A DNA stretch of 64,000 nt from Bacillus thuringiensis. Its GTDB lineage: Bacteria > Bacillota > Bacilli > Bacillales > Bacillaceae_G. Shown here piece after piece: positions 1 through 9,040 of this stretch. Made by a program: the position numbers and the translations under genes. Numbering within the stretch: the first letter of the stretch is position 1; each line of letters starts with the position of its first letter. Location of the stretch: NCBI RefSeq assembly GCF_001182785.1, contig NZ_CP012099.1, positions 5,144,501 through 5,208,500 of the forward strand. Direction: 5' to 3'. The notes under the pieces are model-generated. The model was given only the letters and a program-made list of their open reading frames with translations, did not search any database and was not told the DNA's origin.

Positions 1-1
1 C

Positions 2-3000
2 AGTCCTTTATATGATAGTGAAAACAATCAAATTGGTAATTTTACTGTTACAAAAGATGGAAAAGTCACGATGACATTCAACGATTATGTTGAAGAGCAT
101 CCAGATGTCGCTGGTAACCTACAATTAAAGACAGAATTTAATAAAGCTGAAATTAAAGGTACAACAACACAAGAAATTCCTTTCCCGATTAAAGATAAGG
201 ATGTTTCTATTACAGTTGACTTTAAGCCTAATGTACAAACAGCTACGAATAAAAAAGGGTTACCTGATAGACCAATTAATACAAATGAAATTAATTGGAA
301 AGTAGAAATGAACAAAACGAAAGACACCCTTAAAAACGCTGTTTTTAAAGATAACATTCCACAAGGTACAAGCTTAAATAAAGATTCTATTAAAGTTTAT
401 TATTTAGAAGTTGATGTTAATGGGAATGTAACGCGTGGTGCAGAAGCTGAGCCAACAGATTACAATATTATTTCATCAGATGGCTCAAAATTGGAGATTG
501 CTTTCAAAGATTCTATCAATAAAGCATATCAAATCGAATATGCCACAAAAATTACCGATGAAAATATTAAAAGCTTCCGAAATAACGTTACGATAACGAG
601 TGATAATCAAAAGCAACAAAACGCAAGCTCTACTGTAACGGTTTCTCGTGGTACACACTTAAATAAAACAAGTAAATATGATCCAAAGACGCAAACAATT
701 GAGTGGACAATTACTTACAATGGTGATCAAAGAGAGATCAAAAAAGCTGATGCGATTTTAAAAGATATTTTTGACGATACACACGAACTAGATGCAAATT
801 CTATTGTTGTGAAAAACGCTTCATATAATGAAAAAGGAACGCTTGTAACAGGAGACGCTGTTAATAATTACACTGTAAGTAACAAGAAGAATGGATTCGA
901 TTTACAGTTTAACGATGATATTAATAGTGCTTATGTGATTACCTATAAAACCAAGCCAACTAATAAAGTTATAGAAGATGGAAAAGTAAAAAATACAGTT
1001 ACAGCTGATAATGATTCAAGTAAAGAAAATGAAGCTAGCTTCAAGCAGCAAAATATTATGAAATCTAATAATAAAGCTGAAACAAATTATAAAGACAAAA
1101 CAACAACTTGGACAATTATAGTAAATAATAACAACTATCCATTAAACAACGCGATCATTACGGACACCTTTGATCATGGTGGATTACAATTAAAAGATAA
1201 GAAACTAGAAATTAAAGACGGAAATTATACCCTTCAAGCTGGGACTGACTATGTTTTAGATGCAACAGATAAAGGCTTCAAAATTACTCTTATAGGTGCG
1301 TATCAGTCTAATATGACAAAGACATTAGTCGTAAAATATACGACAGACTTTGATTATACAAAGCTAGAAAGTGGTAAAACTTCATTTAAAAACACAGGTA
1401 ACCTATCTTGGATAGATACGGATTCTAATCCACAATCAAATAAAGTTGAAGCTAATTTCGATCCTGATACTTTCACAAAAGCAAATGGTTATAAATACGG
1501 TTCTTATAACGCCCAAACGAAGGAAATTACTTGGATAATAGGCTTTAACTATAATAATGTTGAGATTAAAGATCCTTATGTTATAGACGTAATACAAGAT
1601 AAACAAAAGTTAGTGCCTGGATCCATTGAAGTGCGCGATATGATTTTAAATGGAAATCCTGATAATGCACAACCTGGTAATGCTGTACCAACTGAGAAAT
1701 ATGAACTTGAAGAACCTACAGAGAAAAATAAAAACACCCTAAAGGTTCATTTCAAACAATCAATTAATTCACCTTACTATATTATCTTTAAAACAAGCCT
1801 TGATGGTGAACTTATCCAAGGCACCTACAAAAACGAGGCAGATTTAAAAGATGGCTCTAAAATTGTAAACACCCTTACAGGTGACACTCAAGTAAATAAA
1901 GGTGGCAGCTTCGTTACTAAAAAAGCTGTGCAAGACGACAACTATATTAATTGGAGTATCGCAATTAACGAAAGCCAATCAACCATTGCAGATGCGGTTG
2001 TAACAGATGACCCCACCGAAAATCAGGTAATTGTGGAAGATTCATTCCACTTATATCCTACAACTGTTGATCCATATGGAAATTTAACAAAAGATACAGT
2101 AAACGAATTAAAAGAAGGAACAGACTATAAACTCAAAATAACAACAGACAATAATACCGGAAAGCAACATTTCGAAATTGCCTTCTTGAAAAAAATTGAT
2201 CGAGCTTATATTTTAGAATATCGCTCACTTATTAATGCAGACGATAAAGAAAAAGTAAGTAATAAAGCGAAAATCACAGGCAATAAGTTGACAGTTAAAA
2301 ACACAGAAACTACTGAAACGATTGAAGTGAGAATGTCTTCTGGTTCAGGCGGAGGATCTGCTACCAAAGGTCGTGGAAACCTTGAAATTATAAAGGTAGA
2401 TAACGACAATAAGAACGTACTATTAGCTGGGGCAGAATTTACTTTATACGATCGTACAGGTAAAACTGTTATCCGTAAAATTGCAACAGACAAAGACGGT
2501 ATCGCTAAATTTAATAATTTAAAACGCGATAAATATTTATTGAAAGAAACAAAGGCTCCTGAAGGCTATGTAATTAGCTGGGATTTAAAACAAGGGAAAA
2601 TTGTTGAACTTGGTACACAAGAGACTACAACATATAAACTTGCAAATAAGAAGTTTATCGGGAAAGTAGTTTTAACAAAATCTGATGACCTGAACAAAAA
2701 CGCAACACTACAAGGCGCCGTTTTCACACTACTAGATAAAGACAAAAAAATAATTCCAGAACATGAAAAATTAACAACAAATAATAACGGACAAATTATT
2801 ATAGATAAACTAAAACCAGGAACTTACTACTTACAAGAAACGAAGGCTCCTGAGCATTATCAATTAGATAGCAAACTTATTCCGTTTACTATCTCTGAAG
2901 ATCAAACAACAGTAGTAAACCGAACTGCGACAAATAGTTTAACTAAAGGATCTGCTCTTTTAACAAAAGTGGATAATTATAATAAAACTTTAGCAGGGGC

Positions 3001-6000
3001 AGAGTTTACTGTTCAGGATCGCAACGGAAAAAATATTCCTGGATATGAGAAATTAACAACAAATGAGCATGGACAAATAGAAGCAAAAGATTTACGCCCT
3101 GGTAAATACCAATTTGTCGAAACAAAAGCTCCTGAGCACTATGAATTAGACAAAACGCCTATTCTATTTGAAATAGAAAAAAGCCAAACTACAGCCGCTT
3201 CTATTACAGCAAAAAATGCTTTAATTAAAGGTGGCGTTACGTTAACAAAAGTGGATGATATTGATGGCACTACCCTTGAAGGTGCGATATTCAAAATTGT
3301 TAACGACAAAAATGAAGATGTCCGTACAAACTTAAAAACAGAAAAAGATGGAACTTTGAACGTTAAAGATTTAGATCCTGGTGATTATCAATTTATTGAA
3401 ACAACACCACCTAAATACTATGACTTAAATAAAGAACCAATTCCGTTTACAATCGAGAAAAGTCAAACAAGCATTATCTCAATTACTGCAAAAAACAGTT
3501 TAACAACAGGTGCTGTTGAGCTATTAAAAGTCGACGAATTTGATAAAAAGACTCCCCTTGCTGGAGCTATGTTCAAAATCGTGAATGATAAGAACGAAGA
3601 CGTTCGTACAGAATTAACTACCGATACAAACGGAACTGTTAAAGCTTCTGACTTACGTCCAGGCAAATACAAATTTATTGAAACAAAAGCTCCTGAACAT
3701 TATGAACTGCGATCAACACCAATTGAATTTACAATTGAGAAAGGTCAAAAAACACCGATTGTTATTACAGCTGAAAATGGTCTACTACCAGGCGATGTTG
3801 AACTAACAAAAATCGATGATACTGATGGCACTGTACTTACAGGTGCCGTATTCAAAATTGTTAATAACAAAAATGAAGATGTCCGTACAGAATTAGTTAC
3901 GAATCAGGAAGGTAAAATTATTGCTACTGGTTTACGTCCAGGTAACTATAAATTTATCGAAATGAAAGCTCCTGAGCATTATACCTTAAATAAAACACCG
4001 ATTGAATTTACAATTAAGGAGAGCCAAGCGACTGCTATTAACGTTACAGCTACTAATAGCTTAATAAAAGGCGGTATTGAATTAACAAAAGTTGATTCTG
4101 TAAATGCTAAGGAAACCCTTGAAGGTGCAGTATTTAAAATTGTTAATGACAAAGGTGAGGATGTTCGTACGGAACTTACTACTGATAAAGATGGTAAATT
4201 AGTAGCACAAGACTTACGCCCGGGTAATTATAAGCTAATCGAGACGAAGGCTCCAACTTATTACGATGTAAATGTAGAACCTATTGAATTTACAATCGAA
4301 AAAGGACAACAAAAACTCCTTCCACTTACATTTAAAAATAGTTTAACGAAAGGAAAAGTTAAACTTATTAAAGAAGATGATGTGGAAAGTAGTAAAGCTC
4401 TTGCCGGCGCTGTATTCACATTGCAAGACGCAACTGGAAAAGAAATTATGAAAGATTTAACAACAGATGATTACGGAGTATTAGTTATTCCTGATTTAGC
4501 ACCAGGGGATTATCAATTTATCGAGACAAAAGCCCCTGAACATTATAAATTAGACAAAACACCTATTAAGTTCACAATTAAAAAAGGTAGTAAGGAAGAT
4601 CTTCCTATCCCTGTTACTGTAAAAAATAGTTTACTTACAGGTGGCGTCACTTTAACAAAAGTTGATGATGTTGATGGCACTACTCTTGAAGGTGCAGAAT
4701 TTATAATTGTTGACGCTCATGATACTAAAAAAGTAATTCGAAAAGGTTTAACGACTGATAAAAACGGTAAAATTACTGCTTCTGATTTACGTCCTGGAGA
4801 CTATCAATTTGTTGAAGTAAAAGCTCCAAAAGACTATACCTTAAGCAAAGACCCTATTCCGTTCACTATCGAAAAAAGTCAAAAAGAGAATATTACTGTT
4901 ACCGCTACTAATAGTTTAAAGAAAGGTGCAGTAACATTAACAAAAATCGATGACATCGATCGTACGATGCTCGAAGGTGCAATCTTTAAAATTGTTGATA
5001 TGAACGGTAAGGAAGTTCATACGAATCTTGTTACAGATAAAAACGGAAAAGTTTCTGTTTCTGATTTACGCCCTGGGGACTATCAGTTCATTGAAACAAA
5101 AGCTCCTGAGCACTATGTATTAGATGAAACAACGATTCCATTTACAATTGAAAGAAGTCAAACGAAAGAGATCAATGTTACAGGCAAAAATGCTTTGAAA
5201 AACGGTAGCGTTGAACTAACAAAGATTGACGATATTGATATAACTACAAAACTTGCTAACGCCGTATTTAATTTATTAGATGCAGACGGAGAGCTAGTTA
5301 AAGAAGGCTTAAAAACAAATGATGAAGGTAAAATTGTTGTTGAAAACCTACGTCCTGGTACGTATCAATTCGTTGAAACAATTGCTCCTGAACATTACGT
5401 TTTAGATAAAAAACCTATCCTATTTACAATTAAAAAGAGCCAAACTGAAACTCTTCATATCACTGCTACAAATGCTTTAACAAAGGGTGCAGTTAAACTT
5501 TCTAAAGTAGACGATGTTGATGGCACTGTTCTTAAAGATGCAGTATTTAAAATTGTTAATATGAACGGTGATGTAGTTCATAAAGACCTTGTTACAAATG
5601 AACAAGGAATAATCGAAATTAACGACCTACGTCCTGGTGATTACCAATTTATCGAAACGAAAGCTCCTAAGCATTACGTTTTAGATGAAACACCAATCAA
5701 ATTCACTATTGAAAAAGGACAGAAGAAAGCTATTTCTTTAACTGCTACAAATAGCTTAAAACAAGGTAGTATCGAATTACTTAAAGTTGATGATTTAAAC
5801 ACTCAAACAAAACTTGCTGATGCGGTATTTAATTTACTGGATCAAGATGGCAAAGTACTTAAAACAGATTTAAAAACAAACAGTGAAGGTAAAATCGTTA
5901 TCGAAAACTTACGTCCTGGTACGTATCAATTCGTTGAAATAACGGCTCCTGAACACTATGATTTAGACAAAAAACCAATTATATTTACAATTGAAAAAAG

Positions 6001-8551
6001 CCAAAAAGATATTGCTACCGTTACTATGAAAAATAGTTTAACAAAAGGCGGCGTGGAACTTTCTAAAGTGGATAGCGTCGATGGCACTACTCTTGAAGGC
6101 GCAGTATTTAAAATTGTTGATATGAATGGTACTGTAATTCGCAAAGATCTTGTTACGAATCAACAAGGTAAAATTAGCGTTTCTGACCTACGTCCTGGTG
6201 ATTATCAATTCATCGAGACAACGGCTCCGAAACACTACGATTTAAACAAAGAGCCAATTCCATTCACAATCACAAAGAGCCAAGCTGATCCTATCTCCGT
6301 TACAGCTACAAATAGCTTAACGAAAGGCGCTGTGGAACTTTCTAAAGTGGATGATGTAGATGGTACTGCTCTTAAAGATGCGGTATTTAAAATTACCGAT
6401 ATGAATGGTAACGACATTCGTACTGAGCTTACAACAGATGTACATGGAAAAATTTCTGTTTCTGATTTACGTCCTGGGGACTATCAGTTTGTTGAAACGA
6501 AAGCTCCTGAACACTATAAATTAAATAGTACACCTATTAAGTTTACAATTAAGAAAAGCCAAAAAGAAAAGCTCCAAGTTACTGCTACAAATAGCTTAAC
6601 TGAGGGTGCTGTAGAATTAATAAAAGTGGATGATATAAATCCAGATACAAAACTTTCTGATGCAGTGTTTAACATCATCGATGCGAAAGGTAAAATTGTT
6701 CGCACTGATTTAACTACTGATAAAGATGGTAAGATTACTGCTACGAACTTACGCCCAGGAGACTATCAATTCATTGAAACGAAAGCTCCTAAGCATTACG
6801 ATTTAAATAAAAAACCTATTAGCTTCACTATCGAGAGAAGTCAACCAACTCACGTTTCTGTTACTGCTAAGAATGGCCTAACAAAAGGTGGCGTAGAATT
6901 AACGAAAGTTGACTCTATAGATAAGAAAGAAATGCTAGAAGGTGCGGTATTTAAAATTACTGATCTGAACGGTAACGACATTCGTACGAATTTAGTTACC
7001 AATAAAGACGGAAAAATCATCGCTAAAGACTTACAACCAGGAGACTATCAATTTATTGAAACAAAAGCTCCTAAACATTACGACTTAAATGAAGAACCAA
7101 TTAAGTTCACAATCGAAAGAAGTCAAACAAAGCATGTCTTTGTTACAGCTATTAATAGCTTAACGAAAGGTAGTGTTGAATTAATTAAAGTTGATGATGC
7201 CAAGCAAAACACAACACTTGAAGGTGCAGTATTTAAAATTGTTAATAAGGATGGACACGATGTTCGTACCGATTTAACTACTGATAAAAACGGCCGTTTA
7301 GTTGTGGATGAATTACCGCCAGGAGACTATGAGTTTATCGAAACAAAGGCTCCTGAACACTATGACTTAAACGAAACACCTATTAAGTTCACAGTTAAAA
7401 AAGGCCAAGAAAAAATCGCCTCTGTTACTGCTACGAATAGCTTAACTAAAGGCGCAGTTGAATTAACTAAAGTTGATGACATCGACGGTACTACTCTTGA
7501 AGGGGCTATCTTTAAAATTGTAGATATGGGCGGTAAGGATGTTCGTTCTGATTTAACTACTGATAAAGATGGTAAGATTTCTGTTTCTGATTTACGTCCA
7601 GGAGATTATCAGTTCATTGAAACGAAAGCTCCTAAGCATTATGACTTAAATCAAAATCCTATCAAGTTTACTGTTGAAAAGAGTCAAACTGCTAAAGCTT
7701 CTGTTACTGCTACTAACAGCTTAACTAAAGGCGCAGTTGAATTAACTAAAGTTGATGACATCGATGGTACTACTCTTGAAGGGGCTATCTTTAAAATTGT
7801 AGATATGAACGGTAAGGATGTTCGTTCTGATTTAACTACTGATAAAGATGGTAAGATTTCTGTTTCTGATTTACGTCCGGGAGATTATCAGTTCATTGAA
7901 ACGAAAGCTCCAACTGGCTATGATTTAAACATTAAACCAATTCCTTTCACAATTACGAAAGGACAATCTCAGGTTACCTCTGTTACAGCTTTAAATAGTT
8001 TAACAACAGGTTCAATTGAGTTAACTAAAGTTGATATTGATCACCATGGAACACTTGAAGGTGCCATTTTCAATATTTTAGACCAAGATGGAAAAATCAT
8101 CCGAGAAGGTTTAAAAACAGACCAACACGGAAAAGTAATCGTAAATGATTTGAAACCTGGTAATTATCAATTAGTAGAAACACAGGCTCCTAAAGGCTAT
8201 CAATTAGATGCATCACCAATAAACTTTACAATTGATAAAGCCCAAGCTACGCCACTACAAATTACAGTTTCAAATAAAAAGATTGAATCTTCGTCAGGTG
8301 GAGATGACAAGCCGGTTACTCCTCCAAATAAAGAAGAAAACAAAGGCAATGAAACATCTGAGAAACACAAAAACGGAATTTCCGAAGAAACATCAAATGA
8401 AACAGATAACAAACAGCAAGATGATCGAAATACGGATAAACACCTTCCGAATACAGGTCATAAAGAAGATCCTACACAAACAGTAGGTATCATTCTTCTA
8501 CTAGCTGGATTATTAAGTATTTTAGCTACAAAACGCAAAAAACATTATTAA
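2..8551 (+). CDS. Giant LPXTG-anchored collagen-adhesin-like surface protein with 21 Cna-B repeats (5' end outside the window)
   Basis: This is a cell-wall-anchored adhesin. The frame is open to the left edge from base 2, so signal peptide and N-terminus are missing. The visible part starts with a partial module and about five 130-150-residue beta-rich modules of collagen-binding-domain type (to about base 2335). A Ser/Gly linker follows (about 2335-2365). Then come 21 tandem Cna-B/SpaA-type repeats of about 93-95 residues (about 2366-8280). Each carries the triad expected for intramolecular isopeptide bonds: Lys in L-T-K-V-D, Glu in E-T-K-A-P and Asn in T-N-S-L. A polar tail, LPNTG (8444-8458), a hydrophobic segment and RKKHY form a sortase signal. 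The repeats act as a stalk in known relatives. The ligand is not proven; collagen binding is inferred from the family. Confidence 0.93.
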   Translation, partial: SPLYDSENNQIGNFTVTKDGKVTMTFNDYVEEHPDVAGNLQLKTEFNKAEIKGTTTQEIPFPIKDKDVSITVDFKPNVQTATNKKGLPDRPINTNEINWKVEMNKTKDTLKNAVFKDNIPQGTSLNKDSIKVYYLEVDVNGNVTRGAEAEPTDYNIISSDGSKLEIAFKDSINKAYQIEYATKITDENIKSFRNNVTITSDNQKQQNASSTVTVSRGTHLNKTSKYDPKTQTIEWTITYNGDQREIKKADAILKDIFDDTHELDANSIVVKNASYNEKGTLVTGDAVNNYTVSNKKNGFDLQFNDDINSAYVITYKTKPTNKVIEDGKVKNTVTADNDSSKENEASFKQQNIMKSNNKAETNYKDKTTTWTIIVNNNNYPLNNAIITDTFDHGGLQLKDKKLEIKDGNYTLQAGTDYVLDATDKGFKITLIGAYQSNMTKTLVVKYTTDFDYTKLESGKTSFKNTGNLSWIDTDSNPQSNKVEANFDPDTFTKANGYKYGSYNAQTKEITWIIGFNYNNVEIKDPYVIDVIQDKQKLVPGSIEVRDMILNGNPDNAQPGNAVPTEKYELEEPTEKNKNTLKVHFKQSINSPYYIIFKTSLDGELIQGTYKNEADLKDGSKIVNTLTGDTQVNKGGSFVTKKAVQDDNYINWSIAINESQSTIADAVVTDDPTENQVIVEDSFHLYPTTVDPYGNLTKDTVNELKEGTDYKLKITTDNNTGKQHFEIAFLKKIDRAYILEYRSLINADDKEKVSNKAKITGNKLTVKNTETTETIEVRMSSGSGGGSATKGRGNLEIIKVDNDNKNVLLAGAEFTLYDRTGKTVIRKIATDKDGIAKFNNLKRDKYLLKETKAPEGYVISWDLKQGKIVELGTQETTTYKLANKKFIGKVVLTKSDDLNKNATLQGAVFTLLDKDKKIIPEHEKLTTNNNGQIIIDKLKPGTYYLQETKAPEHYQLDSKLIPFTISEDQTTVVNRTATNSLTKGSALLTKVDNYNKTLAGAEFTVQDRNGKNIPGYEKLTTNEHGQIEAKDLRPGKYQFVETKAPEHYELDKTPILFEIEKSQTTAASITAKNALIKGGVTLTKVDDIDGTTLEGAIFKIVNDKNEDVRTNLKTEKDGTLNVKDLDPGDYQFIETTPPKYYDLNKEPIPFTIEKSQTSIISITAKNSLTTGAVELLKVDEFDKKTPLAGAMFKIVNDKNEDVRTELTTDTNGTVKASDLRPGKYKFIETKAPEHYELRSTPIEFTIEKGQKTPIVITAENGLLPGDVELTKIDDTDGTVLTGAVFKIVNNKNEDVRTELVTNQEGKIIATGLRPGNYKFIEMKAPEHYTLNKTPIEFTIKESQATAINVTATNSLIKGGIELTKVDSVNAKETLEGAVFKIVNDKGEDVRTELTTDKDGKLVAQDLRPGNYKLIETKAPTYYDVNVEPIEFTIEKGQQKLLPLTFKNSLTKGKVKLIKEDDVESSKALAGAVFTLQDATGKEIMKDLTTDDYGVLVIPDLAPGDYQFIETKAPEHYKLDKTPIKFTIKKGSKEDLPIPVTVKNSLLTGGVTLTKVDDVDGTTLEGAEFIIVDAHDTKKVIRKGLTTDKNGKITASDLRPGDYQFVEVKAPKDYTLSKDPIPFTIEKSQKENITVTATNSLKKGAVTLTKIDDIDRTMLEGAIFKIVDMNGKEVHTNLVTDKNGKVSVSDLRPGDYQFIETKAPEHYVLDETTIPFTIERSQTKEINVTGKNALKNGSVELTKIDDIDITTKLANAVFNLLDADGELVKEGLKTNDEGKIVVENLRPGTYQFVETIAPEHYVLDKKPILFTIKKSQTETLHITATNALTKGAVKLSKVDDVDGTVLKDAVFKIVNMNGDVVHKDLVTNEQGIIEINDLRPGDYQFIETKAPKHYVLDETPIKFTIEKGQKKAISLTATNSLKQGSIELLKVDDLNTQTKLADAVFNLLDQDGKVLKTDLKTNSEGKIVIENLRPGTYQFVEITAPEHYDLDKKPIIFTIEKSQKDIATVTMKNSLTKGGVELSKVDSVDGTTLEGAVFKIVDMNGTVIRKDLVTNQQGKISVSDLRPGDYQFIETTAPKHYDLNKEPIPFTITKSQADPISVTATNSLTKGAVELSKVDDVDGTALKDAVFKITDMNGNDIRTELTTDVHGKISVSDLRPGDYQFVETKAPEHYKLNSTPIKFTIKKSQKEKLQVTATNSLTEGAVELIKVDDINPDTKLSDAVFNIIDAKGKIVRTDLTTDKDGKITATNLRPGDYQFIETKAPKHYDLNKKPISFTIERSQPTHVSVTAKNGLTKGGVELTKVDSIDKKEMLEGAVFKITDLNGNDIRTNLVTNKDGKIIAKDLQPGDYQFIETKAPKHYDLNEEPIKFTIERSQTKHVFVTAINSLTKGSVELIKVDDAKQNTTLEGAVFKIVNKDGHDVRTDLTTDKNGRLVVDELPPGDYEFIETKAPEHYDLNETPIKFTVKKGQEKIASVTATNSLTKGAVELTKVDDIDGTTLEGAIFKIVDMGGKDVRSDLTTDKDGKISVSDLRPGDYQFIETKAPKHYDLNQNPIKFTVEKSQTAKASVTATNSLTKGAVELTKVDDIDGTTLEGAIFKIVDMNGKDVRSDLTTDKDGKISVSDLRPGDYQFIETKAPTGYDLNIKPIPFTITKGQSQVTSVTALNSLTTGSIELTKVDIDHHGTLEGAIFNILDQDGKIIREGLKTDQHGKVIVNDLKPGNYQLVETQAPKGYQLDASPINFTIDKAQATPLQITVSNKKIESSSGGDDKPVTPPNKEENKGNETSEKHKNGISEETSNETDNKQQDDRNTDKHLPNTGHKEDPTQTVGIILLLAGLLSILATKRKKHY
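7442..7911 (+). repeat. Near-identical adjacent repeat units in the adhesin stalk
   Basis: Bases 7442-7632 and 7721-7911 (offset 279 bp, 93 codons) differ at about four positions by eye. Other repeat pairs in the same gene are much more diverged at DNA level, so this points to a recent duplication or gene conversion. Confidence 0.85.
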
Positions 8552-8561
8552 TAATGTTTTC

Positions 8562-8600
8562 ACATCCAATCAATCTCTCAATTGATTGGATGTTTTTTTA
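8562..8600 (+). terminator. Terminator of the adhesin gene
   Basis: A perfect 13-bp inverted repeat (8562-8574 / 8581-8593) with a 6-nt loop runs directly into a T tract, 10 bp after the adhesin stop codon. Confidence 0.9.
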
Positions 8601-8604
8601 TACA

Positions 8605-8640
8605 AAAAGGACGATACATAAAGTATCGTCCTTTTAACGG
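8605..8640. terminator. Second hairpin downstream of the adhesin
   Basis: A perfect 13-bp stem (8605-8617 / 8623-8635) with loop ataaa is flanked by A and T runs, so it could terminate from either side. It follows the first terminator by 4 bp. Confidence 0.65.
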
Positions 8641-8643
8641 GGT

Positions 8644-8690
8644 GAGGCTGCCCAAAAGTACGGAAAACCTTTGAACAGCCTCTTATTTTC
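8644..8690. other. Third hairpin with IS-end-like GAGGCTG / CAGCCTC arms
   Basis: An imperfect inverted repeat (8644-8658 / 8669-8682) is followed by a T-rich tail. The arms resemble insertion-sequence termini, but no transposase lies between them. It may be a third terminator or a collapsed IS or MITE remnant. Confidence 0.4.
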
Positions 8691-8710
8691 ATATGGATGC
8701 CTTACATATA

Positions 8711-8937
8711 TCACTGATAATAATTATGAAATGCGGAAACATAATTACCATCAACTGATTCAAACATGAGAAATGAAACCCTACAGTGGTTCCATTCCTC
8801 TACATAATCTAAAGTTTGGGTACACTAGATTCATGCAATGTAGGAGCTTTCAGAGTAGAAAGCGAACCTTCGTTTAAAATGATAGCATACATATCTCCCT
8901 CAAAAATATGCAAATATGCATATATCGTTTTTATTTC
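8711..8937 (-). pseudogene. Possible degraded coding remnant, frameshifted
   Basis: On the minus strand a frame open from about 8937 includes an ATG at 8892 and reads MYAIILNEGSLSTLKAP until a TAG at 8809-8811. The adjacent frame, entered near 8818, then reads LDYVEEWNHCRVSF and continues to a TGA at 8711-8713. Together they look like one protein broken by a single-base loss. The residue mix resembles real protein, but I do not recognise the family, and chance open frames of this size are possible. It fills most of the gap between adhesin and aminopeptidase. Confidence 0.25.
8907..8922. promoter_or_regulatory. PlcR box upstream of the aminopeptidase gene
   Basis: TATGCAAATATGCATA matches the published PlcR operator TATGNAWWWWTNCATA at every position. 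It lies 118 bp upstream of the aminopeptidase start. PlcR activates secreted virulence factors in the B. cereus group at high cell density. Regulation here is inferred from the site alone. Confidence 0.75.
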
Positions 8938-9040
8938 TCAATGTCAGAATATTGAAAAATAAAAGATACGAAGGTAAAATAAGGTCATTATCCGTCTTCT
9001 TTTGTCAGTCAGAGAGAATAGAAGAATAGGAGAGGAAAAA

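Noticed and set aside
2366..8280. Tandem array that could be taken for a CRISPR or satellite repeat
   Set aside because: The units are 93-95 codons long, keep one reading frame and encode a known protein domain.
8232..8486. Alternative-frame open stretch in the adhesin tail
   Set aside because: Lies wholly inside the adhesin gene, has low-complexity Lys-rich product and no ribosome binding site.
9002..9040. Upstream TTG extension of the aminopeptidase
   Set aside because: It would place 13 charged residues before the signal peptide and bury the good AGGAGAGG site.
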